Shown here: piece after piece, positions 40,835 through 49,420 of the stretch
Numbering within the stretch: position 1 is the stretch's first letter
How the letters are laid out: the number at the start of each line of letters is the position of its first letter
Assembly: GCF_024199945.1 (NCBI RefSeq)
Contig: NZ_JANADP010000001.1
Location: 682,001-746,000, forward strand
DNA length: 64,000 bases
Source of the DNA: Bradyrhizobium sp. CCGUVB4N
GTDB taxonomy: Bacteria; Pseudomonadota; Alphaproteobacteria; Rhizobiales; Xanthobacteraceae
Direction of reading: 5' to 3'
Translations under genes and position numbers: made by a program
Notes under the pieces: generated by a model
The model's database searches: none
What the model saw: the letters and a program-made list of their open reading frames with translations, nothing else
What the model was told of the DNA's origin: nothing

Positions 40835-42841
40835 ATGAACGTCAATGGTTTTGATGGCGCCTGGCTGATGCAGCCGGCGCTTTGGGCCGCGGCAGCGATC
40901 GCGCTCGTGATCCTGCTGCGGATTGCCAATATCTTTCGTTATATTCCGAATAATCAGGTCGGCATCGTCGAGAAGCTGTGGTCGACGACCGGGTCGATCG
41001 ACGAAGGCTTCATCGCGTTGAACGGCGAGGCCGGTTACGAGCCTGAAGTGCTGCGCGGCGGCCTGCACGTGTTCTTTCCGTTCATGTACCGGATCCACAA
41101 ATCGGATCTCGTCACGGTCGGACAGGGCAAGATCGCCTATGTGTTCGCGCGCGACGGCGCGCCGCTTCAGCCATCGCAGGTGCTCGGCGCCAACGACACC
41201 GAGGACAGGTCGGATTTCCAGGACGTGCGGCGCTTCCTGCTCGGCGGTGGCCAGAAGGGGCCGCAGCGCAAGATCCTGCGCGAAGGCACCTATGCGATCA
41301 ACACGACGCAGTTCGCGATCATCACCGATGAACGCGTCTACGGTCATGCCCTCAGCGGGCAGGAGCGTAGCGTGCTCGACGCCATGCAGCTCACCATCGC
41401 CGAGCGCTGGGGCTTCGCGCCCGTCGTGCTCGCGGCCGATCATGATCTGGTCGGCGTGGTCACCGTGCATGACGGCCCGTCGCTGCCGTCGGGCGAGATC
41501 ATCGCGCCCGAGGTCGGCACGGACTTGCGCGACGACGAGATCTTTCACAACAATTTCCAGGAGCCCGAGAAGTTCTTGGCGGCCGGCGGCTACCGTGGCC
41601 GGCAGCTCCAGGTCATCGTCGAGGGCACCTGGTACATCAACCGCCTGTTCGCGACCGTCGAGGCCGTGCCGAAAACGGTGATCCCGGTCGGCAATGTCGG
41701 CGTCGTCATCTTCTACACCGGCCCGCATAGCGACGACGTGTCGGGCGAGCAATATCGCCATGGCGAACTGGTCGTGAACGGCGGGCGCGGTGTCTGGAAG
41801 GACCCTTTGCTGCCCGGCAAATACGCGTTCAACACCTATGCCGGCAAGATCGAGATCATCCCGACCGTCAACTTCATCCTGAAATGGGTGCGCGGCGAGG
41901 TCGGTGCGATGAAGCTGGACGAGAACCTGTCGGAGATCTCGCTGATCACCCGCGATGCGTTCGAGCCGACGCTGCCGCTCTCGGTGGTGATGCATATCGA
42001 CTACAAGAAGGCGCCGATGATCATCCAGCGCTTCGGCGACGTGAAGAAGCTCGTCGAGCAGACGCTCGATCCGATGGTCAGCGCGTTCTTCAAGAACATC
42101 GCGCAGAAGATGACCTTGATCGAGCTGCTGCAGAACAGGGCGCAAATTCAGGAGGAATCGGCGGCGCAGATGAAGGCGAAGTTCGAGAGCTATTCGCTCG
42201 ACCTCCAGGAAGTCCTGATCGGCACGCCGCGTGCCGCTGCCGGCGACCACACCATCGAGAACATCCTGATCCAGCTCCGCTCGCGCCAGATCGCGCGCGA
42301 GCAGATCGAGACCTACCAGGAGCAGGAGAAGGCCGCCGTTCAGGAGCGCGCGCTCAACGAAGCGAAGGCAACCGCGGCGGCGCAGACCGCGCTGACGCAG
42401 TCGCTGATCCAGATCAAGGTGAACGAGAACGAGGGCGCTGCCGCGTTCGCCCGCGCGCAAAAGGACGCGGAGACCCGAAAGGTGACCGCCGCCGCGGTCG
42501 GCGAGCAGTCACGGCTCGAGGGCCAGGGCGAGGCCGATCGCGTGCTTGCGGTCGGTACGGCCAACGCTCAGTCGACAAAGCTCTCGGTCGACGCTTACGG
42601 CGGGCCGGAGTTCAGGCTCGCCGAGCAGAACTTTGCGAAGTTCGCGGAAGCCCTGACCAAGATCAACCAGCCCCTGGTGCCGCAATTCCTGATGTCCGGC
42701 GCGCAAGGCCAGGAGAGCAACAATGCGGGCCTGATCCCGACCGCGATGCTGAGCTCGATGTTCGGCCGCATGATGCCCGATGCGCTGGAGCGGCTGAAGG
42801 AAGAGGCGCCGCGCGCGGAGCGCAGGCCGAACGGGCATTGA
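40835..42841 (+). CDS. SPFH/Band 7 domain membrane protein
   Basis: 668 aa with one N-terminal transmembrane helix (ALWAAAAIALVILLRIANIF). Prohibitin/flotillin-like domain text appears twice: VGIVEKLWSTTGSIDEGFIAL early and VPKTVIPVGNVGVVIFYTGP near residue 280, so the SPFH region looks split by a long insert (residues 115-260). Then follows VRGEVGAMKLDENLSEISLITRD and a long Ala/Glu/Gln coiled coil (EQIETYQEQEKAAVQERAL). The C-terminal GEADRVLAVGTANAQSTKLSV is conserved in this family. It forms membrane scaffold oligomers in the family. No NfeD or protease gene is adjacent. Confidence 0.9.
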   Translation: MNVNGFDGAWLMQPALWAAAAIALVILLRIANIFRYIPNNQVGIVEKLWSTTGSIDEGFIALNGEAGYEPEVLRGGLHVFFPFMYRIHKSDLVTVGQGKIAYVFARDGAPLQPSQVLGANDTEDRSDFQDVRRFLLGGGQKGPQRKILREGTYAINTTQFAIITDERVYGHALSGQERSVLDAMQLTIAERWGFAPVVLAADHDLVGVVTVHDGPSLPSGEIIAPEVGTDLRDDEIFHNNFQEPEKFLAAGGYRGRQLQVIVEGTWYINRLFATVEAVPKTVIPVGNVGVVIFYTGPHSDDVSGEQYRHGELVVNGGRGVWKDPLLPGKYAFNTYAGKIEIIPTVNFILKWVRGEVGAMKLDENLSEISLITRDAFEPTLPLSVVMHIDYKKAPMIIQRFGDVKKLVEQTLDPMVSAFFKNIAQKMTLIELLQNRAQIQEESAAQMKAKFESYSLDLQEVLIGTPRAAAGDHTIENILIQLRSRQIAREQIETYQEQEKAAVQERALNEAKATAAAQTALTQSLIQIKVNENEGAAAFARAQKDAETRKVTAAAVGEQSRLEGQGEADRVLAVGTANAQSTKLSVDAYGGPEFRLAEQNFAKFAEALTKINQPLVPQFLMSGAQGQESNNAGLIPTAMLSSMFGRMMPDALERLKEEAPRAERRPNGH

Positions 42842-42956
42842 GCGCTGTTGATTTGCTTGAACGGCGTGAAAATTGCTAACAGAAGCGACCGGGCTGGAAG
42901 CGCGCCTTCCAGCCCGGTCCATGCTTGCCCAAGTTGCTTGCCCACATTCGGAGACA

Positions 42957-44099
42957 ATGATGCCTTTCGATTTGATCCTGCGCGGCGGACGGGTCGTTGA
43001 CCCCTCGCAGAAGCTCGATGCGGTGACCGATGTCGCCTTTTCCGGTGGCAAGGTCGCTGCCGTCGGCAGCGGGCTCAAGGCGGATCCGGGCACAGACGTG
43101 CGCGACGTCTCGCAGTTCATCGTGACGCCGGGCCTGATCGATCTCCACACCCACGTCTATTGGGGCGGCACCTCGCTCGGCATCGATGCCGAGGAATTCT
43201 GCCGCGCCTCCGGCGTCACCACCTCGGTCGACACCGGCAGCGCCGGCCCCGGCAATTTCGCCGGCTTCCGCAAGCATGTGATCGAGCCGAGCCAGGTCCG
43301 CATCCTCGCATACCTGCACGTCTCCCATGCCGGCATTTTCGGCTTCTCGCACCGGATCATGGTCGGCGAGAGCGAGGAATTGCGGTTGATGAATCCGATC
43401 GAGGCGGCGAAGGTGGCGGACGCCAACCGCGATGTCATCGTCGGCATCAAGGTGCGCGTCGGGCTGCACTCCTCGGGCACCTCGGGCGCCGTGCCGCTCG
43501 ATATCGCGCTCCAGGTTGCCGACGAGGTCGGCATGCCCTTGATGGCACATATCGACCATCCGCCGCCGACCTATGAAGAGGTGCTGGCGCGCCTGCGTCC
43601 CGGCGACGTGCTGACCCATGCGTTCCGTCCGTTCCCGAATTCGCCGGCGACCGCGCAGGGCACCGTGAAAAAGGCGGTGCTGGATGCGCGCGAGCGCGGC
43701 GTGCTGTTCGATATCGGCCACGGCAAGGGCTCGTTCGCGTTCAAGACCGCGCGCGCCATGCTCGCCAACGGCTTCTACCCGGACACGATCTCCTCCGACA
43801 TCCATCAGCTCTGCATCGACGGGCCGGCCTTCGACCAGGTGACGACCATGTCGAAATTCCTCTGCATGGGTATGTCGCTGTCGGACGTGATTGCGGCCTC
43901 GACCGAGAACGCCGCGATGGCGTTGCGACGGCCCGAGCTCGGCAGCCTCAAGCCGGGCAGCGTCGGCGACGCCACGCTGATCTCGGTGAAGCAGGGCCAG
44001 TTCGACTATGAGGACGTCGTCGGCGAGCACCTCATCGGCGACAAGAAGATCGTCTCCGAAGGCGTCGTTATCGGCGGCCGCTGGTGGCATCCGAATTAG
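42957..44099 (+). CDS. Amidohydrolase/deacetylase family metallohydrolase
   Basis: 380-aa TIM-barrel metal hydrolase. MPFDLILRGGRVVDPSQKLD opens the beta-sandwich part; metal ligands LIDLHTHVYWGG (HxH), MAHIDHPPP and SSDIHQLCID follow. This is the group often annotated as dihydroorotase-like or deacetylase. Substrate unknown; it is not next to pyrimidine genes. ATG 42957 and the adjoining ATG 42960 are both possible. Confidence 0.9.
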   Translation: MMPFDLILRGGRVVDPSQKLDAVTDVAFSGGKVAAVGSGLKADPGTDVRDVSQFIVTPGLIDLHTHVYWGGTSLGIDAEEFCRASGVTTSVDTGSAGPGNFAGFRKHVIEPSQVRILAYLHVSHAGIFGFSHRIMVGESEELRLMNPIEAAKVADANRDVIVGIKVRVGLHSSGTSGAVPLDIALQVADEVGMPLMAHIDHPPPTYEEVLARLRPGDVLTHAFRPFPNSPATAQGTVKKAVLDARERGVLFDIGHGKGSFAFKTARAMLANGFYPDTISSDIHQLCIDGPAFDQVTTMSKFLCMGMSLSDVIAASTENAAMALRRPELGSLKPGSVGDATLISVKQGQFDYEDVVGEHLIGDKKIVSEGVVIGGRWWHPN

Positions 44100-44127
44100 G
44101 CGGAGCACAAGACGTCGCGGAGTTTCG

Positions 44128-44268
44128 CCTCTCCCCGCCTGCGGGGAGAGGTCGGAATTTGCGAGAGCAAATTCCGGGTGAGGGGGACTCTCCGCGAGTC
44201 TAACTCTCACCGTGTTTGCGGAAGCAGCCCCTCACCCCAACCCTCTCCCCGTAAGAACGGGGAGAGGG
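44128..44268. repeat. Intergenic palindromic repeat, family D copy 2
   Basis: CCTCTCCCCG...CGGGGAGAGG and internal GGGTGAGGGG / CCCCTCACCCC arms as in 27282-27399. Between convergent genes. Confidence 0.8.
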
Positions 44269-44276
44269 AGAACAGC

Positions 44277-45887
44277 CTACTCGTTCTTGTCAACATTCCA
44301 GAACATCGGCGTCGCCGGGCCGTCGATGACGCCGGTGAGCGATTTGCGCCATGCGCTCGGCGCCTGGAACTGGCCGAGCGGGACGTAGATCACCTGATCG
44401 TAGGCCTCCTTCTGCACGGCGAAGGCGATCTTCTTCCGATCTTCCGGTGAGGCGGCGCGGGCAAAGGCGTCGCGCAGCTCTTCGAGCTTGGGGTCCTCGG
44501 ACCAGCCGAACCAGCCGCCCTCCTTGCCCTTGCCGACCATCGCGCCATTGACGAGCGGGTTCATCGAATCGGCGGCGCCCTGGTATGTGAAGAACATGTT
44601 CCAGCCGCCTTCCTTCGGCGACTTCTGGTTGGCGCGGCGGGTGACCACGGTCTGCCAGTCCATCGCCTGAAGGTCGACCTTGAAGCCGGCCTCGCGCAGG
44701 AGCTGCGCGACCACGATCGGCTGCGCTTTCAGCAGGATCTGGTCGCCTGGCGCCAGGATCACCACGGGCGTGCCGTCATAGCCGGATTCGGCCAGGGCCT
44801 TCTTGGCGTCCGCCATGCCGTTGCCCTTGATCAGGGTCTCGCCGCCGGCGTCGCTGGCCAGCGGCGTATCGCAGATGAAGAATGCGCCGCAGAGCTTGTA
44901 GTATTTGGGATTGCCGATCTGGGCGTCGAGCACGTCCTTCTGGTTGATCGCGAGCAGCGCGGCGCGGCGAATCTTCACATTATCGAACGGCGGATGCAGG
45001 AAGTTCATCCGGCCGAACGATTGGAAGCCGAACTTGTTCAGGATGGTCACGTTGACATCCGGATTGGATTCGAGCGCGGGCAGCATGTCGAAGGGCGGCG
45101 TTTCGACGAAATCGACATCACCCGATTGCAGCGCGTTGAGCGCGGTCTGCGCGTCCGGCATCGTGATCCATTCGACCCGGTCGACTTTCACCACTTTGCC
45201 GCCCGATGTCCATTCGGCCGGCTCCTTGCGCGGCACATAGTCGGTGTTCTTCTCGTAGACGGCTTTCACGCCGGGCTGGAATTCGCCCGCGACGAATTTG
45301 AACGGGCCGGAGCCGATCTGCTCGGGAATCTGCTTGGTGATCGGGGTCTCCGCAAGCCGCTTGGGCATCATGAAGGCGCAGATCGACGATGGCTTGGCGA
45401 TCGTCTCCAGCACCAGGCCATAGGGCTCCTTCAGCTTGAGGACGATCGTCCTGGTGTCTGCGGCCTCGATGCCGGCCGTGAAGTCCATCAGCTTGCGCGC
45501 CATGCCGTCGACGCTCGTGCCCCAGCGCTTCAGCGAGGCGACGCAATCCTCCGCCGTCACCGGCGCGCCGTCATGCCACTTCAGGCCGTCGCGCAGGGTG
45601 AAGGTGTAGGTCAGCCCGTCCGTGGACACCGTCCAGTCGGCCATCTGCGGCCGCACCTTGAAGGTGGAATCGATGCCGAGCAGCGTATCGTAGACCATGT
45701 AGCCATGGTCGCGGGTGATGATGGCCGTCGTGAAGCCGGGGTCGGTGACGCGAAGGTCCGATTGCATCACTGCAGTCAGGATCTTCTTTCCGGTCGCAGC
45801 CGATGCAGCCGACGTCCAGGCAGCGGTAAGTGCCGATGGTGTAACAGCCGCAAGCTGAAGCAGTTTCCGTCGCGAGACGTGAACCAT
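44277..45887 (-). CDS. Family 5 ABC transporter substrate-binding protein (orphan, Tat-type signal)
   Basis: 536-aa oligopeptide/dipeptide-type binding protein. The leader MVHVSRRKLLQLAAVTPSAL has the twin-arginine S-R-R-x-L-L pattern. Fold text includes DPGFTTAIITRDHGYMVYDT, FTLRDGLKWHDGAPVTAEDC and PPFDNVKIRRAALLAINQ. No DppBCDF-like permease or ATPase is near. ATG 45887; upstream in-frame codons run through the tlpA shadow and are not coding. Confidence 0.93.
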   Translation of the reverse strand: MVHVSRRKLLQLAAVTPSALTAAWTSAASAATGKKILTAVMQSDLRVTDPGFTTAIITRDHGYMVYDTLLGIDSTFKVRPQMADWTVSTDGLTYTFTLRDGLKWHDGAPVTAEDCVASLKRWGTSVDGMARKLMDFTAGIEAADTRTIVLKLKEPYGLVLETIAKPSSICAFMMPKRLAETPITKQIPEQIGSGPFKFVAGEFQPGVKAVYEKNTDYVPRKEPAEWTSGGKVVKVDRVEWITMPDAQTALNALQSGDVDFVETPPFDMLPALESNPDVNVTILNKFGFQSFGRMNFLHPPFDNVKIRRAALLAINQKDVLDAQIGNPKYYKLCGAFFICDTPLASDAGGETLIKGNGMADAKKALAESGYDGTPVVILAPGDQILLKAQPIVVAQLLREAGFKVDLQAMDWQTVVTRRANQKSPKEGGWNMFFTYQGAADSMNPLVNGAMVGKGKEGGWFGWSEDPKLEELRDAFARAASPEDRKKIAFAVQKEAYDQVIYVPLGQFQAPSAWRKSLTGVIDGPATPMFWNVDKNE

Positions 45888-46051
45888 TCGCAATTCTCCC
45901 GATGCAAGCAGACCAGACGGCGGCTGCCGATGGCGGGCAGCGTATGGTTTGCCGCCCTGCCTTGCAATGAGGGGTGTCCCGCAAATCCGACTTCGTTTGC
46001 GGTCGAGCAGGGGCCATCGGAACCGGTGGCGCGACGGCAAGCTGGCTCGGT

Positions 46052-46636
46052 CTAGGCTTGCTCGCGATAGAATTGCAGCAGGCGCGCGCCCGCGGGCGAG
46101 AGCCACTCGGGCGCTCCTGCGATGTATCCCTCGACATGGCCGCTCGTCCCGACCAGATAGGTGATGGGCATGCCGACGATCGAGAACATCTCGGTCGATG
46201 CTTGCGCCGCTGCGCCGTAGGCATCGACATAGCAGGCGAGGTTTTGCACGGCGAGGCTGCCGAGAAAGGCGCGGATCTTGCGAAAATCCCTGGTGTCGGT
46301 GCAGATCGCGACGATGTCGAGCCGATCGGGCCGCGATCCCGCAAGGCGCGCCAACGTCGGCAGATCGAGCCGGCAGGCTGCGCACCAGGTCGCCCAGAAG
46401 TTGACCAGGGTGATGCGGCCCGGCTTCGCAGTCACCACGGCATCCCGGCCGTTCGGATCCTGAAGCCTGAGCTGCGGCATCGCCGCTCGTGGCCGCACGA
46501 CCGTGAACTGGCTGCGGCCGGCCTCGAACACCGGTGGCCAGCTGTCCTGCGCACGGATCGCGGGCGCGGAAGCGAAAAGCGCCGGCGCGGCGATCAGGAG
46601 CGATCGCCGGGATAACGCACGAGGTCTTTCACGCAT
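46052..46636 (-). CDS. TlpA-like thioredoxin-fold protein
   Basis: 194-aa exported thiol-disulfide oxidoreductase-like protein. Twin-arginine-like leader ALSRRSLLIAAPALFASAPA; active site WATWCAACRLD (Cys85, Cys88), VNF strand before it and cis-Pro in VGMPITYLVG. It would act in the periplasm, attached to redox of thiols or sulfane sulfur. Its start overlaps the dsrE-like gene by 8 bases, third gene of doxX-dsrE-tlpA. Confidence 0.93.
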   Translation of the reverse strand: MRERPRALSRRSLLIAAPALFASAPAIRAQDSWPPVFEAGRSQFTVVRPRAAMPQLRLQDPNGRDAVVTAKPGRITLVNFWATWCAACRLDLPTLARLAGSRPDRLDIVAICTDTRDFRKIRAFLGSLAVQNLACYVDAYGAAAQASTEMFSIVGMPITYLVGTSGHVEGYIAGAPEWLSPAGARLLQFYREQA

Positions 46637-47090
46637 GGATATAGGCAAAACCCTTGAGTTGCAGATCGACGACGCGTCCGATGCCGAAGGGGACGAGGCT
46701 CGCACCCGGTATCAGCGGAATCGAGACCTGCTCCTTGGCTTCCGCGATCGCCTTTGACGATGCGCACATGCTGTAGGTGAGGTTGGGCAGCGACTGCCGC
46801 AGCGTCGCCAGTGGCTCGACCAGTGGCGTCTTGTCGGTCCGGAAGACGTCGATACCCTTGCCGTTGGCGACGACCTCGATCAGCAACCGCGCGCCCTTGT
46901 CGGCAAAGTGCTTTGCCAAATTGGCCGAGTAGCTGATCGCGTGTCCCATCACGTAAGGTTCGTTGCTGTCGATCAGGATCACGACGCCGTCCGCGAGGCG
47001 GGCCTCCCTGGCCGCGGCTGGGCCGCCGGCCGTGAGGATCGATGCGCCGGCGAGCAGGCCCCTGCGGGACCATCCGTTGCCAGAGATCAT
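46629..47090 (-). CDS. DsrE-like protein with twin-arginine leader
   Basis: 153-aa protein. The leader MISGNGWSRRGLLAGASILT has a Tat-like S-R-R-x-L-L pattern, unusual because most DsrE proteins are cytosolic. The DsrE fold is seen in GVVILIDSNEPYVMGHAIS and IEVVANGKGIDVF, with a single Cys109 in NLTYSMCASSKAI at the persulfide-carrying position. The gene starts 20 bases after doxX ends and overlaps tlpA. Probable periplasmic sulfur carrier; inference from context. Confidence 0.88.
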   Translation of the reverse strand: MISGNGWSRRGLLAGASILTAGGPAAAREARLADGVVILIDSNEPYVMGHAISYSANLAKHFADKGARLLIEVVANGKGIDVFRTDKTPLVEPLATLRQSLPNLTYSMCASSKAIAEAKEQVSIPLIPGASLVPFGIGRVVDLQLKGFAYIHA

Positions 47091-47110
47091 GACCGCGGTA
47101 TTTCCGCGGG

Positions 47111-47539
47111 TCAGAACTGGCGCGGCGCGATCGGCGCCTTGCTGTTGCGTCCCCACAGCACGAACAGGCTGAGAGCCAGCAGGACCACGTTCAGAGGCGT
47201 GACCTCGGCCTCGCCGCGCGAAATGTGGAAGACCAGAGCAAACACCTGCAAGACGGAGCAGCCGAGCGCGGCGAGCACCGTCAGTCGCGGCAGGATCCGC
47301 GTCAGGGCGGGCAGGATGATGCCGATCCCGCCGGCGAGATCGATCAGCGCGATGGAGCGAACGAAGGTTTCGGAATACTGGCCGGCCCAGGGCATCATCG
47401 CGGCCAACTGCGGAATGGGCGTGGTCAGCTTGACCAGCCCCGCCCCGATGAAGGCGAAGGCGATGAGGATCTGCGCGGCCCAGAGGCCGATGCGAAGGGC
47501 GCGGCCGGAGGTGGGGGTTTCAAGAGCGGTGGTGGACAT
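47111..47539 (-). CDS. DoxX family membrane protein
   Basis: 142-aa protein with four transmembrane helices of DoxX/DoxD type (GLWAAQILIAFAFIGAGLVK; SIALIDLAGGIGIILPALTR; VLAALGCSVLQVFALVFHIS; LNVVLLALSLFVLWG). DoxD-like subunits occur in quinone-linked thiosulfate and redox systems. ATG 47539 begins MSTTALETP; first gene of the unit, divergent from LysR at 47643. Confidence 0.93.
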   Translation of the reverse strand: MSTTALETPTSGRALRIGLWAAQILIAFAFIGAGLVKLTTPIPQLAAMMPWAGQYSETFVRSIALIDLAGGIGIILPALTRILPRLTVLAALGCSVLQVFALVFHISRGEAEVTPLNVVLLALSLFVLWGRNSKAPIAPRQF

Positions 47540-47567
47540 GGTGGTTCTCCAAAATGAGCGGGTTGCC

Positions 47568-47595
47568 ACCATTTGATGGTTTCCATTCATTTGAT
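47568..47595. promoter_or_regulatory. Candidate LysR operator between doxX and lysR
   Basis: ACCAT-TTG-ATGGT (47568-47580) is a perfect palindrome. CATTTGAT occurs at 47570-47577 and again at 47588-47595, 18 bases apart. The 103-base divergent space is AT-richer than surroundings. Confidence 0.55.
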
Positions 47596-47642
47596 CATTA
47601 TATGTTCCGGCAGTGATTCATTTCCTGGATGTTGATGATCTC

Positions 47643-48527
47643 ATGGATTCGCTGGTCAGCATGAGGGTGTTTTGCCTGGTTGCGGAGCTGAAGAGCTTTG
47701 CGGCCGCCGCCGAACGCCTGCGCATATCGCCCGCCATGGCGAGCAAGCACGTAATGCAGCTCGAGAAGCGGCTGGGCACGCGGCTGCTCAACCGGACCAG
47801 CCGGCGGGTCAGCCTGAGCGAGAGCGGCACGCTCTATTTCGAGCAGGCCCGGCAGATGCTGGACTCGCTCGACGAGGTCGAAGCCGCCGTCAGCAAGGCG
47901 ACCGTCGTTCCCCGCGGCACGCTGCGGCTGACCGCGCCGGTGTGGATGGCAAACACGATGTTCACGCGCATCCTCGCCGACTATCAGGCGCGCTACCCGG
48001 AAGTGTGCCTGGACGTCGATCTCAGCGGGCGGCTGGTCAATCTGGTCGAGGAGGGATTTGATCTCGCGCTGCGCGCGACCGGTGCGCCGGACGAGTCGCT
48101 GATCGCGCGTCCGATCACCAACGTGCCGTTCTACATGGTTGCGGCGCCCGCCTACCTCAAACGCGCCGGGCGCCCAACCAAGCTGGCCGATATCGCCGGC
48201 CAGGCGCTATTGCATTATGCACTTTATCCCGGCGAGAGCTTCTCTTTCGCCGGCGAGCACGGCACGGAGACCATCAAGCTCAATCCGGTGCTGCGCAGCG
48301 GCAATGAAACGCTGCTGCACATGGCCGCGCTGGAAGGCATGGGTCTCGCGTTCCTGCCGAAATGGCTGGTCACCGACGACATCGCCACCGGGCGTCTCGA
48401 ACACGTCATGCCCGAGCACATCATCTTCGTCGGAAAGCTGTTCGCGGTCTATCCGAGCCGCAAATACCTTTCCGCGAAGGTGAGGACCTTCATCGACTTC
48501 GTCGCCGCCGACAAGCGGATGAGATAG
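47643..48527 (+). CDS. LysR family transcriptional regulator
   Basis: 294 aa. N-terminal HTH: MDSLVSMRVFCLVAELKSFA, SPAMASKHVMQLEKRLGTRL; the effector domain follows (GTLRLTAPVWMANTMFTRIL). It belongs to the CrgA/AaeR-like group. Start ATG 47643 is preferred over an upstream GTG at 47613. Divergent from doxX-dsrE-tlpA, probably its regulator. Confidence 0.93.
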   Translation: MDSLVSMRVFCLVAELKSFAAAAERLRISPAMASKHVMQLEKRLGTRLLNRTSRRVSLSESGTLYFEQARQMLDSLDEVEAAVSKATVVPRGTLRLTAPVWMANTMFTRILADYQARYPEVCLDVDLSGRLVNLVEEGFDLALRATGAPDESLIARPITNVPFYMVAAPAYLKRAGRPTKLADIAGQALLHYALYPGESFSFAGEHGTETIKLNPVLRSGNETLLHMAALEGMGLAFLPKWLVTDDIATGRLEHVMPEHIIFVGKLFAVYPSRKYLSAKVRTFIDFVAADKRMR

Positions 48528-48535
48528 CGTGCGCG

Positions 48536-49261
48536 CTAGTCGCGCCCCGCTTCCATGATCGCCCGGGCGAGGCGTGCCGGATCGGAGAAGCACAGCTCGT
48601 GGCTTCCCGGCACCTGCACCAGGCGGAACAGGCCGAGCTTCTCCGACAGCCGCGGATGCCAGCCATAGCTGTGCGGCAGCGCGGTGTCCTCGGTGCAGTT
48701 GATGTAGGACTTTGCCAGTTGCATCTCGGCCGGGTTGGCCTTGAGCGTGATCTTGTCGCTGAAGGTCGCCAGCGGATGCGGATTGAGCACGTCATAGGCG
48801 CGCTGCGCCGTCTCGGCATCCGCATCGTTGATGAAGGCCTCGCGCCAGATCGGGAAAGGCAGCACCACCGAACCGTCGCCACGCTCGGCCGCGATCATGT
48901 CGAACAGCCCGACATAGTGCGGCGGCACCATGTCGTTGAGGCATTCGCCGTTGTTGGGAACGAAGGCGTTCCAATAGACCAACCGGCGAATCCGCTCCGG
49001 TGCGAGGTCGGCGACGCCGGTGATGATCATGCCGCCATAGGAATGGCCGAGCAGAATGACGTCTTTCAGATTGTTCTCGGCAAGATAGTCGGCGATCGAC
49101 TGGATCGCCTCCTTCAACCCCGTCGTCTTGGCGTCGCCCGGGCGGTTGCCCTTGATCGTCGGGAGGTAGACCTGATGGCCGGCGGCGCGGATCGGGGCCG
49201 CGACGGGCTCGAACTCGGCACCGGTGTGCCAGGCGCCGTGGACGAGAACGTAGGTCGACAT
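48536..49261 (-). CDS. Alpha/beta hydrolase (esterase, methyl-ketone/salicylate-esterase-like)
   Basis: 241-aa cytosolic esterase-like hydrolase. TYVLVHGAWHTGAEF, elbow LLGHSYGGMII (Ser74), and catalytic His in VPGSHELCFSDP match the plant-SABP2-like/EstC family. ATG 49261 begins the conserved strand directly. Divergent from the AraC-type regulator at 49420, which probably controls it. Confidence 0.92.
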   Translation of the reverse strand: MSTYVLVHGAWHTGAEFEPVAAPIRAAGHQVYLPTIKGNRPGDAKTTGLKEAIQSIADYLAENNLKDVILLGHSYGGMIITGVADLAPERIRRLVYWNAFVPNNGECLNDMVPPHYVGLFDMIAAERGDGSVVLPFPIWREAFINDADAETAQRAYDVLNPHPLATFSDKITLKANPAEMQLAKSYINCTEDTALPHSYGWHPRLSEKLGLFRLVQVPGSHELCFSDPARLARAIMEAGRD

Positions 49262-49356
49262 GTTGTGGCTTCTCCGCAGGATGTGGTTAGATCGGCATGG
49301 ATGGGGTCCTTTGCGGCGCTCGCGAGGCGCGGCGGACAATTCTTGTTGTGCGAAGT

Positions 49357-49420
49357 GTGAACCGGCTGGCCGTTTTCCGCTTGGCTGGAAGTGAACCGGA
49401 TTGGTCTCGGAGTGAACCGA
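49357..49420 (+). promoter_or_regulatory. Direct-repeat operators upstream of AraC-type gene
   Basis: GTGAACCGG at 49357-49365 and 49391-49399 and GTGAACCGA at 49412-49420, the last overlapping the start codon. The second and third are 21 bases apart, two helical turns. Typical layout for AraC dimers; autoregulation likely. Confidence 0.65.

Noticed and set aside
40796..42460. Open frame of 554 codons opposite the SPFH gene
   Set aside because: Antisense shadow; no start signal, His/Arg/Leu-rich composition without any motif.
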